Below, in pieces: positions 16,230-23,826 of a stretch of DNA of 64,000 bases. The stretch's first letter is position 1. The number at the start of each line of letters is the position of its first letter. Origin of the DNA: Nonomuraea dietziae (GTDB lineage Bacteria > Actinomycetota > Actinomycetes > Streptosporangiales > Streptosporangiaceae). Position numbers and translations under genes: made by a program. The stretch covers positions 4,092,001-4,156,000 of the forward strand of contig NZ_JACIBV010000001.1 of the NCBI RefSeq assembly GCF_014195505.1, in the 5' to 3' direction. Under the pieces are notes generated by a model. The model ran no database searches. It was not told where the DNA came from and saw nothing but the letters and a program-made list of their open reading frames with translations.

Positions 16230-16306
16230 CGCTACCGGTAGAGCCCGACCCCGCTACCGGTAGCACCCCTGCTAGCACCCCAAACCGCGATCTACCAGCG
16301 AGGTAG
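16230..16306. repeat. Candidate clt (transfer locus): palindromes and direct repeats behind the translocase gene
   Basis: GCTACCGGTAG at 16231-16241 and the perfect palindrome GCTACCGGTAGC at 16253-16264 are followed by two copies of TAGCACCCC (16261-16269, 16273-16281) and the interrupted repeat CTACC-N5-GGTAG at 16292-16306. Non-coding repeats beside traB are where TraB-binding clt sequences are found in Streptomyces elements. The motif itself is not one I know. Confidence 0.5.
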
Positions 16307-16356
16307 CGCGCTAGCGCCGACCTGCGCGAACCCCGGAAACCGGCCTGGAGGCCACC

Positions 16357-16575
16357 ATGGCAACCGCCATCGCCCTGCTACTCCTCTGCTCGCCGATCAT
16401 CACTCTCTGTTATGTCGGATGGTGTCTCGCCTCACCGTGGGGCACCTGCCGGCGCTGCCGACCCGGCGGCAAGAAGCGCACCTGCCGCGCCTGCGAGGGC
16501 ACCGGCAAACGCCCACGTGTCGGCTGGCAGCTCTACGTCTACCTACGCCGCCTGCACCGCGACGGCACCCGCTGA
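16357..16575 (+). CDS. Small membrane protein with DnaJ-like CxxC pairs
   Basis: 72 residues from ATG 16357, with GGAGG 10 bases upstream. An N-terminal helix (AIALLLLCSPIITLCYVGWCLA) is followed by CRRCRPGGKKRTCRACEGTGKR, two Cys-x-x-Cys pairs with the CxxCxGTG flavour of a DnaJ-type zinc centre. Likely anchored with a cytoplasmic zinc ribbon. Common type of small AICE gene; role unknown. Confidence 0.6.
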   Translation: MATAIALLLLCSPIITLCYVGWCLASPWGTCRRCRPGGKKRTCRACEGTGKRPRVGWQLYVYLRRLHRDGTR

Positions 16576-16592
16576 AGTGGTCGTACCTCAGC

Positions 16593-16862
16593 TCAGGCGT
16601 CGTCCACTTCTCCCAATCCGCTCACGCGGCCGGCACGGACGTCGGCCAGCGCGTTGAGGTAACCGGTCTCAACCGCGCGAATGACGATGTTCGAGATCTC
16701 CTCGGGCATGTCCATCCACCCGCCCCACGCCGAGCACAGATTCGCCGTCGCCTCTACGGCCTCGCGCACGTCGCTCGGATCTTCATGAGGCCCGTACCGC
16801 AGCACGTTGACCGATTGTTCCCATTCGGTCAGATCGTCCGGGCTGTAGCTCGTGTCCGCCAT
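16593..16862 (-). CDS. Acidic 89-residue protein of unknown function
   Basis: Reads leftward from ATG 16862 (MADTSYSPDDLTEWEQSV). The composition is strongly acidic and protein-like, with helices (VREAVEATANLCSAW, EEISNIVIRAVETGYLNALADVRAG). The frame continues upstream to 16991 but that part overlaps the ssb start on the other strand and looks non-coding. It is the only leftward gene in the right two thirds of the element and faces ssb across about 100 bases, suggesting a divergent promoter. No family recognised. Confidence 0.5.
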   Translation of the reverse strand: MADTSYSPDDLTEWEQSVNVLRYGPHEDPSDVREAVEATANLCSAWGGWMDMPEEISNIVIRAVETGYLNALADVRAGRVSGLGEVDDA

Positions 16863-16962
16863 GACCTCGACGGTACGTGAGCTGATCGCTTCGTGAAACA
16901 GCGTCGGCCGGGCGGCCAACGCGCGCCCGCACACCGTTTCGACCCCTGAAAGGAAGTCCGTC

Positions 16963-17410
16963 ATGTCCGGCGAGACCACGATCACCATCATCGGCCAACC
17001 TGACCGCCGACCCCGAGATGCGCTACACGCAGACCGGTACGGCTGTCGCCAGCTTCACCATCGCCTCCAGTGCTCGGACCTACAACAAGCAGGTTGAGCA
17101 GTGGCAGGACAGCGAAGCCCTGTTCATGCGCTGTAGCGCGTGGCGCGACCTCGGCGAGCACATCGCCGAGTCGCTAACCCGAGGAACCCGAGTCATCGCC
17201 AGCGGACGCCTGCGGATGCACACCTACGAGACCAACGACGGCGACAAGCGAACCGTCTACGAGATGACCGTGGACGAGATCGGCCCGTCGCTGCGATTCG
17301 CCACCGCCAAACCGCAGAAGGCCGCACGCAACGCGCACAACGGCCACGGCGGCGGCACCGCCGACCCATGGGCCAGCACCGCCCCGACAGGCGATGAACC
17401 GCCGTTCTAG
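16963..17410 (+). pseudogene. ssb: Single-stranded DNA-binding protein gene with a one-base frameshift
   Basis: ATG 16963 follows GAAAGGAAG and gives MSGETTITIIG. One extra C at 16995/16996 then shifts the frame. The rest (NLTADPEMRYTQTGTAVASFTIA, SWRDLGEHIAESL, RVIASGRLRMHTYE) continues in the next phase to 17410. Joined, it is an intact OB-fold SSB of about 148 residues ending in DEPPF, the conserved acidic tip. The shifted reading stops near 17099. The only in-frame start in the main frame is ATG 17018, which would lose the first beta strand. It may be a recent mutation, a sequencing error, or tolerated because the host supplies SSB. SSB would serve element replication. Confidence 0.8.
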
Positions 17411-17515
17411 ACCGCATCCTCCGGGTGCGGACCCGCCCGCCACGTCCCGACGCGTGAGGCCAGCACCGCCCCAGGCCACAACCCAATCCGTCACCTCATG
17501 ACAGAGGACCTTGCC

Positions 17516-17851
17516 ATGCAAACCCAGACTGACAACCTCACGCAGGCCAGGCTGAACGGCTCCCTGGACTGGATGATGACCCTCGCCAGCGAGCTGGGAC
17601 TCACTGCGGAAGACCTTCGTCTCCTGCCGCACCAGATCGCCGTCGAGATCGCCGAGGGCTGCATCCAGAACGAGCGCTCCCGTGGCTACGTCGGACCTAG
17701 CCCCGACTGGCACGCCCTCTTCCGCTCCGAGGCGAACGAGGTCATGACCGGCGGCTTGGAAGGGCTGATCGCCTACCTCCTCGGCCAGTTCTACGAGGTC
17801 GCCGCTGCGGACATGCTCCGGCACAAGGCCGCCTGCAAGCCGCCGTTCTAG
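17516..17851 (+). CDS. Small helical protein of unknown function
   Basis: 111 residues from ATG 17516, which has GAGGACC upstream; an in-frame ATG at 17498 is possible. The sequence is mostly helical (LDWMMTLASELGLTAEDLRLLPHQIAVEIAEG, LEGLIAYLLGQFYEVAAADMLRHKA). It lies between ssb and the hairpin at 17877. No family recognised. Confidence 0.55.
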   Translation: MQTQTDNLTQARLNGSLDWMMTLASELGLTAEDLRLLPHQIAVEIAEGCIQNERSRGYVGPSPDWHALFRSEANEVMTGGLEGLIAYLLGQFYEVAAADMLRHKAACKPPF

Positions 17852-17876
17852 CTCGCCAGCACCGCCACGAAGCAAT

Positions 17877-17917
17877 GCGGCCTCGGCGACAGCCGCCAAG
17901 CACACCGCCGAGGCCGC
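17877..17917 (+). promoter_or_regulatory. Leader hairpin, copy 1 of a recurring intergenic element
   Basis: GCGGCCTCGGCG (17877-17888) pairs perfectly with CGCCGAGGCCGC (17906-17917). The right arm and flank (AGCACACCGCCGAGGCCGC) recur at 22016-22034 before xis, and a related block precedes the PP-loop gene near 18740. It could be a terminator for the upstream gene or an mRNA control element for the downstream one. Confidence 0.5.
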
Positions 17918-17955
17918 CCACCCACTCCCGATCACAAGAGAAAGGCATTGCCAGC

Positions 17956-18024
17956 ATGACAGCCCCCCGCAGCCGTCACCAGGCCCGACCGCCCTCACCT
18001 GCCCAACTGCTCCGTGGGCGGTAA
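17956..18024 (+). CDS. Possible 22-residue leader peptide
   Basis: ATG 17956 follows AGAAAGGCA at about 10 bases and reads a basic, Pro/Arg-rich peptide ending at TAA 18022-18024, three bases before the next gene. It could be a leader peptide coupled to the Cys-rich protein gene, or chance. Confidence 0.25.
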   Translation: MTAPRSRHQARPPSPAQLLRGR

Positions 18025-18027
18025 GCG

Positions 18028-18639
18028 ATGAGGTGCATGGACGTCACCCTGATGCACCTCCTGGAGAAGCCGTGCACCAGATGCGGCCACCAATGTGCGG
18101 TTCACACCGGAGGAGCCAGCCCCGAGGGGTGGGCCATCTACGAACCCATCTGGGCCAACGCGTGGGGCTGGTGCATGACCCCCGATTGCGAATGCCCGCA
18201 GCGCGAAGGAGATCTAGGGGAAGCCGACGAGTACAAGCCTCGCGCCCTAGGCGGCCGATCGCCGGTTGGCGACATCAGGCGACGTGTGCCACCCGCCCGA
18301 AGGGCCACCCCCACCCCGCTCCATGACCACGGCGCCACGGCATCCGTAGATGCCGCCTCTGGGAGCCCCCGAGACGCAGCCACACCTACCGACAGCCCGG
18401 ACAGCGAACCGATCTTCCTCGTCTACGACGGCGCCCGCTACCGGCTCTGGCACAACCGCATCGTTCTGGACTGGCACGAAGATCGCGCGCGGTGGGGCGG
18501 CGGACGCCAACGCCCCTGCCGGTTCTGCCGCCGCCCATGCCTACTCATCGACGGCGACGGACGCCCCGTCCACAAGGTGTGCCTGGAGCTGGCCACCACT
18601 GCCGGCCTGCTCACCCGGCACGAAGAACGCGCGGCATGA
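18028..18639 (+). CDS. Cys-rich two-part protein of unknown function
   Basis: 203 residues from ATG 18028 (ATG 18037 is an alternative). The N-terminal part has a cysteine set (PCTRCGHQCAVH, WCMTPDCECPQ) typical of a zinc-binding fold. A disordered Pro/Ala/Asp linker follows (about residues 70-125). The C-terminal part has a second set, CRFCRRPC, then KVCLELA. Two zinc modules joined by a flexible linker suggest a nucleic-acid or protein adaptor. It sits directly upstream of the PP-loop ATPase gene. Confidence 0.55.
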   Translation: MRCMDVTLMHLLEKPCTRCGHQCAVHTGGASPEGWAIYEPIWANAWGWCMTPDCECPQREGDLGEADEYKPRALGGRSPVGDIRRRVPPARRATPTPLHDHGATASVDAASGSPRDAATPTDSPDSEPIFLVYDGARYRLWHNRIVLDWHEDRARWGGGRQRPCRFCRRPCLLIDGDGRPVHKVCLELATTAGLLTRHEERAA

Positions 18640-18787
18640 CAGGCCTCAGCCAGCAGGCGCGCGACACCGGCTCTTAGCGGCTTCAAGCTGAGCCGCCGGC
18701 TTACATCCCACGCACTGCTCGGCGCCACGCCGCAAGCCACTCGCCGAGGCCTCGCCCGCCACTCCCTATCTCGCGGAAGTGAAAATC

Positions 18788-19816
18788 ATGGGACGTCGAA
18801 TCTTCACGGCCGAACTGCTGCCCGGCATGCCGGACACCATCGGTCGCAAACCCGCCAAAGCCGAGCACGCCCCACCAGCCCGAACACTGGATGAGGCGAT
18901 CACCCGCAGCCACGACATCATCGCCGAAGCCCTTGACCGGTACCCGATCGTGGCCCGGCATGCACTGCTGTCCGGCGGCAACGACTCCACGCTAATGCTC
19001 CATCTCGTCCAGCCCTACCTGGACTCCTCTGAGCATGACGCGGTCGTACACGTCAACACCGGCATTGGCGTGGAGGAAACCCGCCAGCACGTGCGCGACG
19101 TGACCCGCGCGTGGAACCTGCCGCTGCGCGAGCTGCACCCGCGCGACTCCTACGATGACCTGGTTTTGGGACAGGTGATCGCTCGCAGCGGCAAGAACGC
19201 CGGAATCCGCCCAGTGTGGAAAGGCTTCCCCGGCCCAGCCGGACACGGCGTGATGTACCGCAGGCTCAAAGACGAACCGTTGCAACGCAACCGCGCCCAG
19301 GTCATCGGCACGCAAGGCCGTACCCGCAAGGTGCTGTATCTGGCGGGGATGCGCTGGGGGGAGTCCCAACGACGCATGCGCAACGCCGCCGAGATCGACC
19401 AAGAGGGCGGAATCGTCTGGTGCTCACCCCTGGTGCACTGGACCAACGCCCAGATGGCCGAATACCGACGCACCCGCCTCCTGCCCCAAAACGAGGTCTC
19501 CGCCCACCTACACATGTCCGGCGAATGCCTGTGCGGCGCCTTCGCCAAACCCGGAGAGCTAGACGAGATCGAGTTCTTCTACCCGCGCACCGCCTACCGC
19601 ATCCGCTCCCTGGAACAGCGCGTGAAAGCGGCCGGCATCCCGGCCTGCAAATGGGGACAAAAGCCCGTCGGCCAGTGCGCCCCCAAACCGGGCAGTATCG
19701 CCGGCCGCCTGTGCTCCTCCTGCCCAGCCCCCTTGCAAGGTCAGACCGACCTGATGGACATATGGGCCCAGCAGGGACTTCTCACCCAGCCCCTGCCGCA
19801 AGGTCGCGCGGCATGA
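18788..19816 (+). CDS. PP-loop ATPase of the PAPS reductase/DndC-like group
   Basis: 342 residues from ATG 18788 (GGAAG 9 bases upstream; GTG 18779 also possible). The PP-loop is LSGGNDST at 61-68. VHVNTGIGVEET (87-98) and LAGMRWGESQRR (186-197) are typical of the PAPS reductase superfamily. The last third carries Cys247, Cys249, Cys287, Cys297, Cys309 and Cys312 (GECLCGAF, ACKWG, CSSC), suited to an Fe-S cluster or zinc. The classic reductase C-terminus is absent, and there are no sulfate-assimilation genes nearby. The stop overlaps the prim-pol start (ATGA), so it is coupled to replication. Superfamily members adenylate a target before sulfur transfer, for example to DNA (DndC) or tRNA (TtcA). 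Its substrate here is unknown. Confidence 0.8.
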   Translation: MGRRIFTAELLPGMPDTIGRKPAKAEHAPPARTLDEAITRSHDIIAEALDRYPIVARHALLSGGNDSTLMLHLVQPYLDSSEHDAVVHVNTGIGVEETRQHVRDVTRAWNLPLRELHPRDSYDDLVLGQVIARSGKNAGIRPVWKGFPGPAGHGVMYRRLKDEPLQRNRAQVIGTQGRTRKVLYLAGMRWGESQRRMRNAAEIDQEGGIVWCSPLVHWTNAQMAEYRRTRLLPQNEVSAHLHMSGECLCGAFAKPGELDEIEFFYPRTAYRIRSLEQRVKAAGIPACKWGQKPVGQCAPKPGSIAGRLCSSCPAPLQGQTDLMDIWAQQGLLTQPLPQGRAA

Positions 19817-20709
19817 GCAGACCGCCACACGACACCACAGCCGCCGCTCTCAAAGCCGCCGCGCAAGGCTGGCCCGTCTTCCCTCTGGCCGTCGGCGACA
19901 AAGCGCCCCCGCGCGGCCTCACCGACTGGGAGAAGCGCGCCACCTGCAACCCCGACCAGATCCGCGCATGGTGGAAACGCGCCCCCTACAACATCGGCAT
20001 CGCCACCGGCCCGGCCGGCCTGGTGGTCATCGACCTGGACGTGCCCAAACCAGGCCAACACCCGCCCCGCCCGTGGGCCATGCCCGGCGTCCACGACGGC
20101 GCCGACGTCTTCGCGCTGATCTGCCAGCGTGCCGGCATCCCGCTGGAGTTGGAGACCTTCCAAGTCCGCACCCGGCGTGGCGGCCTGCACCTGTACTACA
20201 CCGCCCCGCCCTGCACCCGCATGCCCAGCACGAACGGCAGCGTGGGTTGGCTGATCGACACCCGCGCCTGGGGCGGCTACGTCGTCGGCCCCGGCAGCGT
20301 GGTTTCCCTGCTAGACGGCACCGGCCCCTACACCGTGCAGCACGGCATCGCGCCCGCCCCGCTGCCCCCCTCCCTGTTCAAGCTGCTTGAGTCCACACCG
20401 ATCCCGCCCAAGCGGCCCGTCCACGTCCCCATCCCCGACAGCCGCCATTCCGCCTATCTGCGCGCGGCTTTGGAGCGTGAGTTGTCGCACCTGGCCGCCG
20501 CCCTCCCTAGTCAGCGCAACCGCACTCTGTTCGGAACCGCCGCCGCCCTCGGCGAACTCGTCGCCGGCGGCGCCCTCCCCGAACAGGAGGTGAAAGAGCT
20601 GCTTGAACAGGGAGGGGGAGCGCTCGGACTGTCCCCCGGCGAAGTGGCCCGAACCGTCGCCTCCGGGCTGCGCCACGGCGCCCGCCGCCCTCGCCGCCTC
20701 ACCGCATAG
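19813..20709 (+). CDS. Bifunctional primase/polymerase (prim-pol) replication protein
   Basis: 298 residues, coupled to the PP-loop gene by ATGA. N-terminal prim-pol domain: AAAQGWPVFPL, then GIATGPAGLVVIDLDV with the catalytic D-x-D (Asp74, Asp76), TRRGGLHLYYTAP with the conserved His, and WLIDTRAWGGYVVGPGSV. The last 90 residues are helical (LSHLAAALPSQRNRTLFGTAAALGELVAGG), resembling the PriCT-like tail that links to the helicase part. The next gene supplies the ATPase. AICEs use RepSA, RepAM or prim-pol initiators; this one is of the prim-pol type. Confidence 0.88.
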   Translation: MSRPPHDTTAAALKAAAQGWPVFPLAVGDKAPPRGLTDWEKRATCNPDQIRAWWKRAPYNIGIATGPAGLVVIDLDVPKPGQHPPRPWAMPGVHDGADVFALICQRAGIPLELETFQVRTRRGGLHLYYTAPPCTRMPSTNGSVGWLIDTRAWGGYVVGPGSVVSLLDGTGPYTVQHGIAPAPLPPSLFKLLESTPIPPKRPVHVPIPDSRHSAYLRAALERELSHLAAALPSQRNRTLFGTAAALGELVAGGALPEQEVKELLEQGGGALGLSPGEVARTVASGLRHGARRPRRLTA

Positions 20710-20730
20710 ATCGTCAAGGGGAGACCCATC

Positions 20731-21903
20731 ATGAGCCCTTCACCCAACGGCGCGGACCTTCTCGACCGGCTCCGCGCCTCTCTGACCCGGTATGTGATCC
20801 TGCCCAGTGCTGAGACCGCCGACGCGGTCACTCTGTGGATCGCCGCCACTCACGCCCAACCGGCGTGGGCGCATGCCCCACGGCTTGTCATCCGAGGCCC
20901 GGAGAAGCGGTGCGGCAAGTCCCGCCTACTCGACATCGTGGAGGCCACCTGTCACGAGCCGTTCATCACCGTCAACGCCACCAGCGCCGCCGTCTACCGC
21001 TCTATCACCGACGACCCGCCCACCATGCTCGTGGACGAGGCCGACACCATCTTCGGCCCCAAGGCTGACGGCAACGAAGACCTGCGCGGCCTGCTGAACG
21101 CCGGCCATCAGCGCAACCGGCCGGCCAAGCGCTACGACGTCAACACCAACTCCGTGCAGTCCATCCCGACCTTCGCCATGGCTGCGCTCGCCGGAATCGG
21201 TGCCATGCCCGACACCATCGAAGACCGCGCCGTCGTTGTCCGGATGCGGCGCCGCGCGCCCGGCGAGAGCGCCGCGCCCTACCGCCACCGCCGCGACCGC
21301 CTTCCACTACGCCGGCTCGCCGCCATGCTCGAACAGTGGCTACGCGCCGACCTGGCCACCCTGGAGCAGGCAGAACCCGCCATGCCCGTCGAAGACCGCG
21401 CCGCCGACACCTGGGAACCTCTCGTCATCGTCGCCGACCACGCCGGCGGCACCTGGCCCGAGCGCGCCCGCGCCGCCGCCGTGTCACTGACCGCCGAGGC
21501 CGACGACAACGGCCACACCTCCGCTCGAGTACGGCTGCTGGCCGCATGCCGGACCGCGTTCGGCCCCGACACCGCCCTGCCCACCGCCGTACTCCTGGAC
21601 AGACTCAGAGCCGACCCGGAAGGGGAGTGGAACGAACACGGCCCGGCCGGACTCACCGCGATGAAGCTCGGCACGATGCTGCGCGAGTACGACATCCGTT
21701 CGGCCAACATCCGCTTCTCCAACGGGCAGGCGAAGGGCTATCAACGGGCCGATTTCGCCGACGCTTGGGCGCGCTACTGCCCCTCCCTCGGACCCGTCCC
21801 CGAAGGCGACGTGGTCCCGTTCGAGAGGGGTAGCCGTCCCAGCCGTCCCAGCCTCGTCACCCCAGCTCAAAGCGGTACGGCTTCCGTCCCTGGGACGGCT
21901 TGA
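20731..21903 (+). CDS. DUF3631 AAA-type ATPase, replication helicase-like partner
   Basis: 390 residues from ATG 20731, with AAGGGGAGA upstream. Walker A is GPEKRCGKS (56-64) and Walker B is LVDEAD (100-105). Sensor-like NTNSVQSIPTFAMAALAGIGAMPDTIEDRAVVVRMRRR follows in short blocks, typical of DUF3631 proteins. The C-terminus (WNEHGPAGLTAMKLGTMLREYDIRS) fits the DUF3631 domain. It pairs with prim-pol upstream, together giving priming and unwinding. The last 75 bases of the gene lie inside an iteron and inverted-repeat array, so the C-terminal SRPSRPS segment is dictated by the repeats. Confidence 0.82.
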   Translation: MSPSPNGADLLDRLRASLTRYVILPSAETADAVTLWIAATHAQPAWAHAPRLVIRGPEKRCGKSRLLDIVEATCHEPFITVNATSAAVYRSITDDPPTMLVDEADTIFGPKADGNEDLRGLLNAGHQRNRPAKRYDVNTNSVQSIPTFAMAALAGIGAMPDTIEDRAVVVRMRRRAPGESAAPYRHRRDRLPLRRLAAMLEQWLRADLATLEQAEPAMPVEDRAADTWEPLVIVADHAGGTWPERARAAAVSLTAEADDNGHTSARVRLLAACRTAFGPDTALPTAVLLDRLRADPEGEWNEHGPAGLTAMKLGTMLREYDIRSANIRFSNGQAKGYQRADFADAWARYCPSLGPVPEGDVVPFERGSRPSRPSLVTPAQSGTASVPGTA

Positions 21904-21976
21904 GCCGTCCCACCAAAAAAGCCGTCCCAGGCTTGATCTGCACAAATGAGGCTGGGACGGCTGGGACGGCTACCCC
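21827..21976. repeat. Iteron array with 29-bp perfect inverted repeat, candidate replication origin or control site
   Basis: The nonamer GCCGTCCCA occurs four times on the plus strand (21833, 21842, 21904, 21921) and three times on the minus strand (21891, 21953, 21962) within 138 bases. The outer copies form a perfect 29-bp inverted repeat, 21827-21855 against 21948-21976. A CCGTCCC/GGGACGG dyad lies in between (21884-21898), with an AAAAAA run at 21915. The array covers the 3' end of the DUF3631 gene and the leader of xis. Iterons beside a Rep module usually mean an origin, but control of xis-int is equally possible. Confidence 0.7.
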
Positions 21977-21997
21977 CTCCAAAACGCGCTCAACAGC

Positions 21998-22034
21998 CCT
22001 CGGCGGCACGCGCCAGCACACCGCCGAGGCCGCG
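21998..22034 (+). promoter_or_regulatory. Leader hairpin, copy 2, upstream of xis
   Basis: CCTCGGCGG (21998-22006) pairs with CCGCCGAGG (22021-22029). AGCACACCGCCGAGGCCGC (22016-22034) is identical to the block at 17899-17917. It lies between the iteron array and the xis ribosome site. Confidence 0.45.
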
Positions 22035-22076
22035 TTATGCCCCGCACCGATCACAGAGCCGGAAGGCAGATTCACC

Positions 22077-22268
22077 ATGCCCAAGTCACAGGCCATGCTG
22101 TCCATCGCCGACGTCCTGGACGAACTCAACGTGCCCAAGTCCACCTTCTACCGGTGGCTGCACACGGGGCGCGGCCCGAAGTGCATCAAGCTCCCGAACG
22201 GCAAGGTGCGCATCCGGCGCGGCGACCTGGAGAGCTGGCTTGCCACCTTCGAGACCACCGCAGCGTAG
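22077..22268 (+). CDS. xis: AlpA/HTH_17-type excisionase
   Basis: 63 residues from ATG 22077, with GGAAGG about 10 bases upstream. The fold is the MerR-like winged helix of excisionases: LSIADVLDELNVPKSTFYRWLHTGRGPKCIKLPNGKVRIRRGDLESWL. Xis binds att DNA and pushes the integrase toward excision. It is directly upstream of int, 12 bases apart, so the two are expressed together. Confidence 0.9.
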   Translation: MPKSQAMLSIADVLDELNVPKSTFYRWLHTGRGPKCIKLPNGKVRIRRGDLESWLATFETTAA

Positions 22269-22280
22269 GGAAGGCCGCCC

Positions 22281-23651
22281 GTGCTGACTCACGACGTCGT
22301 GATCTGGAGCATCCGCAACCGCAAGGGACGCGCCAAGCCGTACCAGCTTCGGTGGAAGGTCGGCACGGAGCCGAAGTCCAAGGCGTTCCTCACCAAGGCG
22401 CTTGCCGACAACTTCCGCGCCGACCTACTCAAGGCCGCCAAGGCGGGCGAACTCTTCGACACGGAAACCGGCCTACCCGCCTCCATGGTGGCCGCCGACG
22501 CAGAAGAGATACCTATGAGCTGGTACGAGTTCGCCGCCAAATACACCGCCATGCGGTGGCCCGGCGCTGCGGCGAAGACCCGCGAGAGCATCGTGGACAG
22601 CCTGGCTGTGACCACGTTCGCGATGCTAGACGGCGAAGCGCTCAATCTGCCCCGTAAGGACATCCGCGCCGCCATGCAATGGGCGTTGATCCCTCGCGAG
22701 GATGGCGCGGCCGTACCCACTGCGCTGGCCTCGACCGTGCGCATTCTCCGAAAGGCCACGCTCCCGCTCGCCGACATGGCCGATCCCATCGTCGCGCGTC
22801 GAGTGAGCGATGCCCTCGGCCTCACGCTGGACAGGCGACCCGCCGCCTCGGACACCGTAGCTCGCCGCCGCCGAGGGTTGAACACAGCCCTGGAGTACGG
22901 CATTGACCTCGGCGAGCTCAAGGAAAACCCGCTCAAGCGGATCAAGCAGAAGAAGATAGCGAAGGACGACGCCGTAGATCGACGTGCCGTCGTTAACCCA
23001 GAGCAGGCGCGGGAACTGCTTACCGCCGTGTCATACGTCGGGAGCTGGCACCGTGCCCGAGGCCGCCGCTTGATGGCCTTCTACGCCACGCTGTACTTCG
23101 CGGGTGTCCGGCCTGCCGAGGCCGTAGGACTACGACGAGACGACTGTCACCTGCCCGAAGAAGGATGGGGCCTGCTCACCCTGACCAAGACCCGTCCTAG
23201 CAGCGGAAAGCAGTGGACGGACACCGGCACCGTTCACGACCTGCGCGGCTTGAAGCAGCGCGACACAAGCGCCGTCCGTGAGGTCCCCATCCCGCCCGAG
23301 CTGGTTACCATCCTTCGCGCCCACCTGGAGGAGTTCGGCACCGCACCTGATGGACGCATGTTTCGCAATGAGCGCGGCGGCGTGCTCGGTGCTTCCACCT
23401 ACTCGCGAGCGTGGGAGGAGGCGCGCCGACTCGCTTTCACCCCTCAACAGGTGGCCTCTCCGTTGGCCGGACGACCCTACGACCTGCGACACGCCGCCCT
23501 GTCTACCTGGCTCAACGCCGGAGTGGACGCGACCGAAGTAGCGTCCCGCGCGGGCAACAGCGTGGAGGTACTTCTCAAGCGCTATGCGAAATGCCTCGAT
23601 GGCCGACAAAAACAGAACAATTCGAAGATAGAGGCAGCGCTCGAACGCTGA
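22281..23651 (+). CDS. int: Tyrosine-type site-specific integrase
   Basis: 456 residues from GTG 22281 (GGGAAGG upstream). N-terminal arm-binding part (RNRKGRAKPYQLRWKVG), core-binding SAM-like domain, then the catalytic domain from about 235. Arg277 (FAGVRPAEAVGLR), Arg403 (YDLRHAALSTWL) and the nucleophile Tyr435 (LLKRYAKCL) are in place. The His box reads PYDLRH and the later His is Asn426 (AGNSVEVLL), both common in actinobacterial element integrases. It acts on the 42-bp core in tRNA-Arg(CCG) and lies about 660 bases from attR. Confidence 0.95.
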   Translation: MLTHDVVIWSIRNRKGRAKPYQLRWKVGTEPKSKAFLTKALADNFRADLLKAAKAGELFDTETGLPASMVAADAEEIPMSWYEFAAKYTAMRWPGAAAKTRESIVDSLAVTTFAMLDGEALNLPRKDIRAAMQWALIPREDGAAVPTALASTVRILRKATLPLADMADPIVARRVSDALGLTLDRRPAASDTVARRRRGLNTALEYGIDLGELKENPLKRIKQKKIAKDDAVDRRAVVNPEQARELLTAVSYVGSWHRARGRRLMAFYATLYFAGVRPAEAVGLRRDDCHLPEEGWGLLTLTKTRPSSGKQWTDTGTVHDLRGLKQRDTSAVREVPIPPELVTILRAHLEEFGTAPDGRMFRNERGGVLGASTYSRAWEEARRLAFTPQQVASPLAGRPYDLRHAALSTWLNAGVDATEVASRAGNSVEVLLKRYAKCLDGRQKQNNSKIEAALER

Positions 23652-23826
23652 CGCCCATCCCTAATCGAAGCCGAGGGAACGACGAACACCAATATCGATG
23701 AGAGTCTCCACGATCTTACCGCCCGCGCCCCGCAGAAGCTCAGGGGCGCGTTGGCGGGTACTGGCCTATGGCTGACCATGAGTGACTTGTAACCTCATGT
23801 CGCTTTGGCAACACGAAAGGAACCCC

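Noticed and set aside
18788-19816. Assimilatory PAPS reductase (cysH)
   Set aside because: No other sulfate-assimilation genes, different C-terminus, and coupling to prim-pol argue for another role.
18788-21903. A dnd phosphorothioation cluster
   Set aside because: Only the PP-loop protein resembles DndC; DndB, DndD and DndE are absent and DUF3631 is a replication ATPase.
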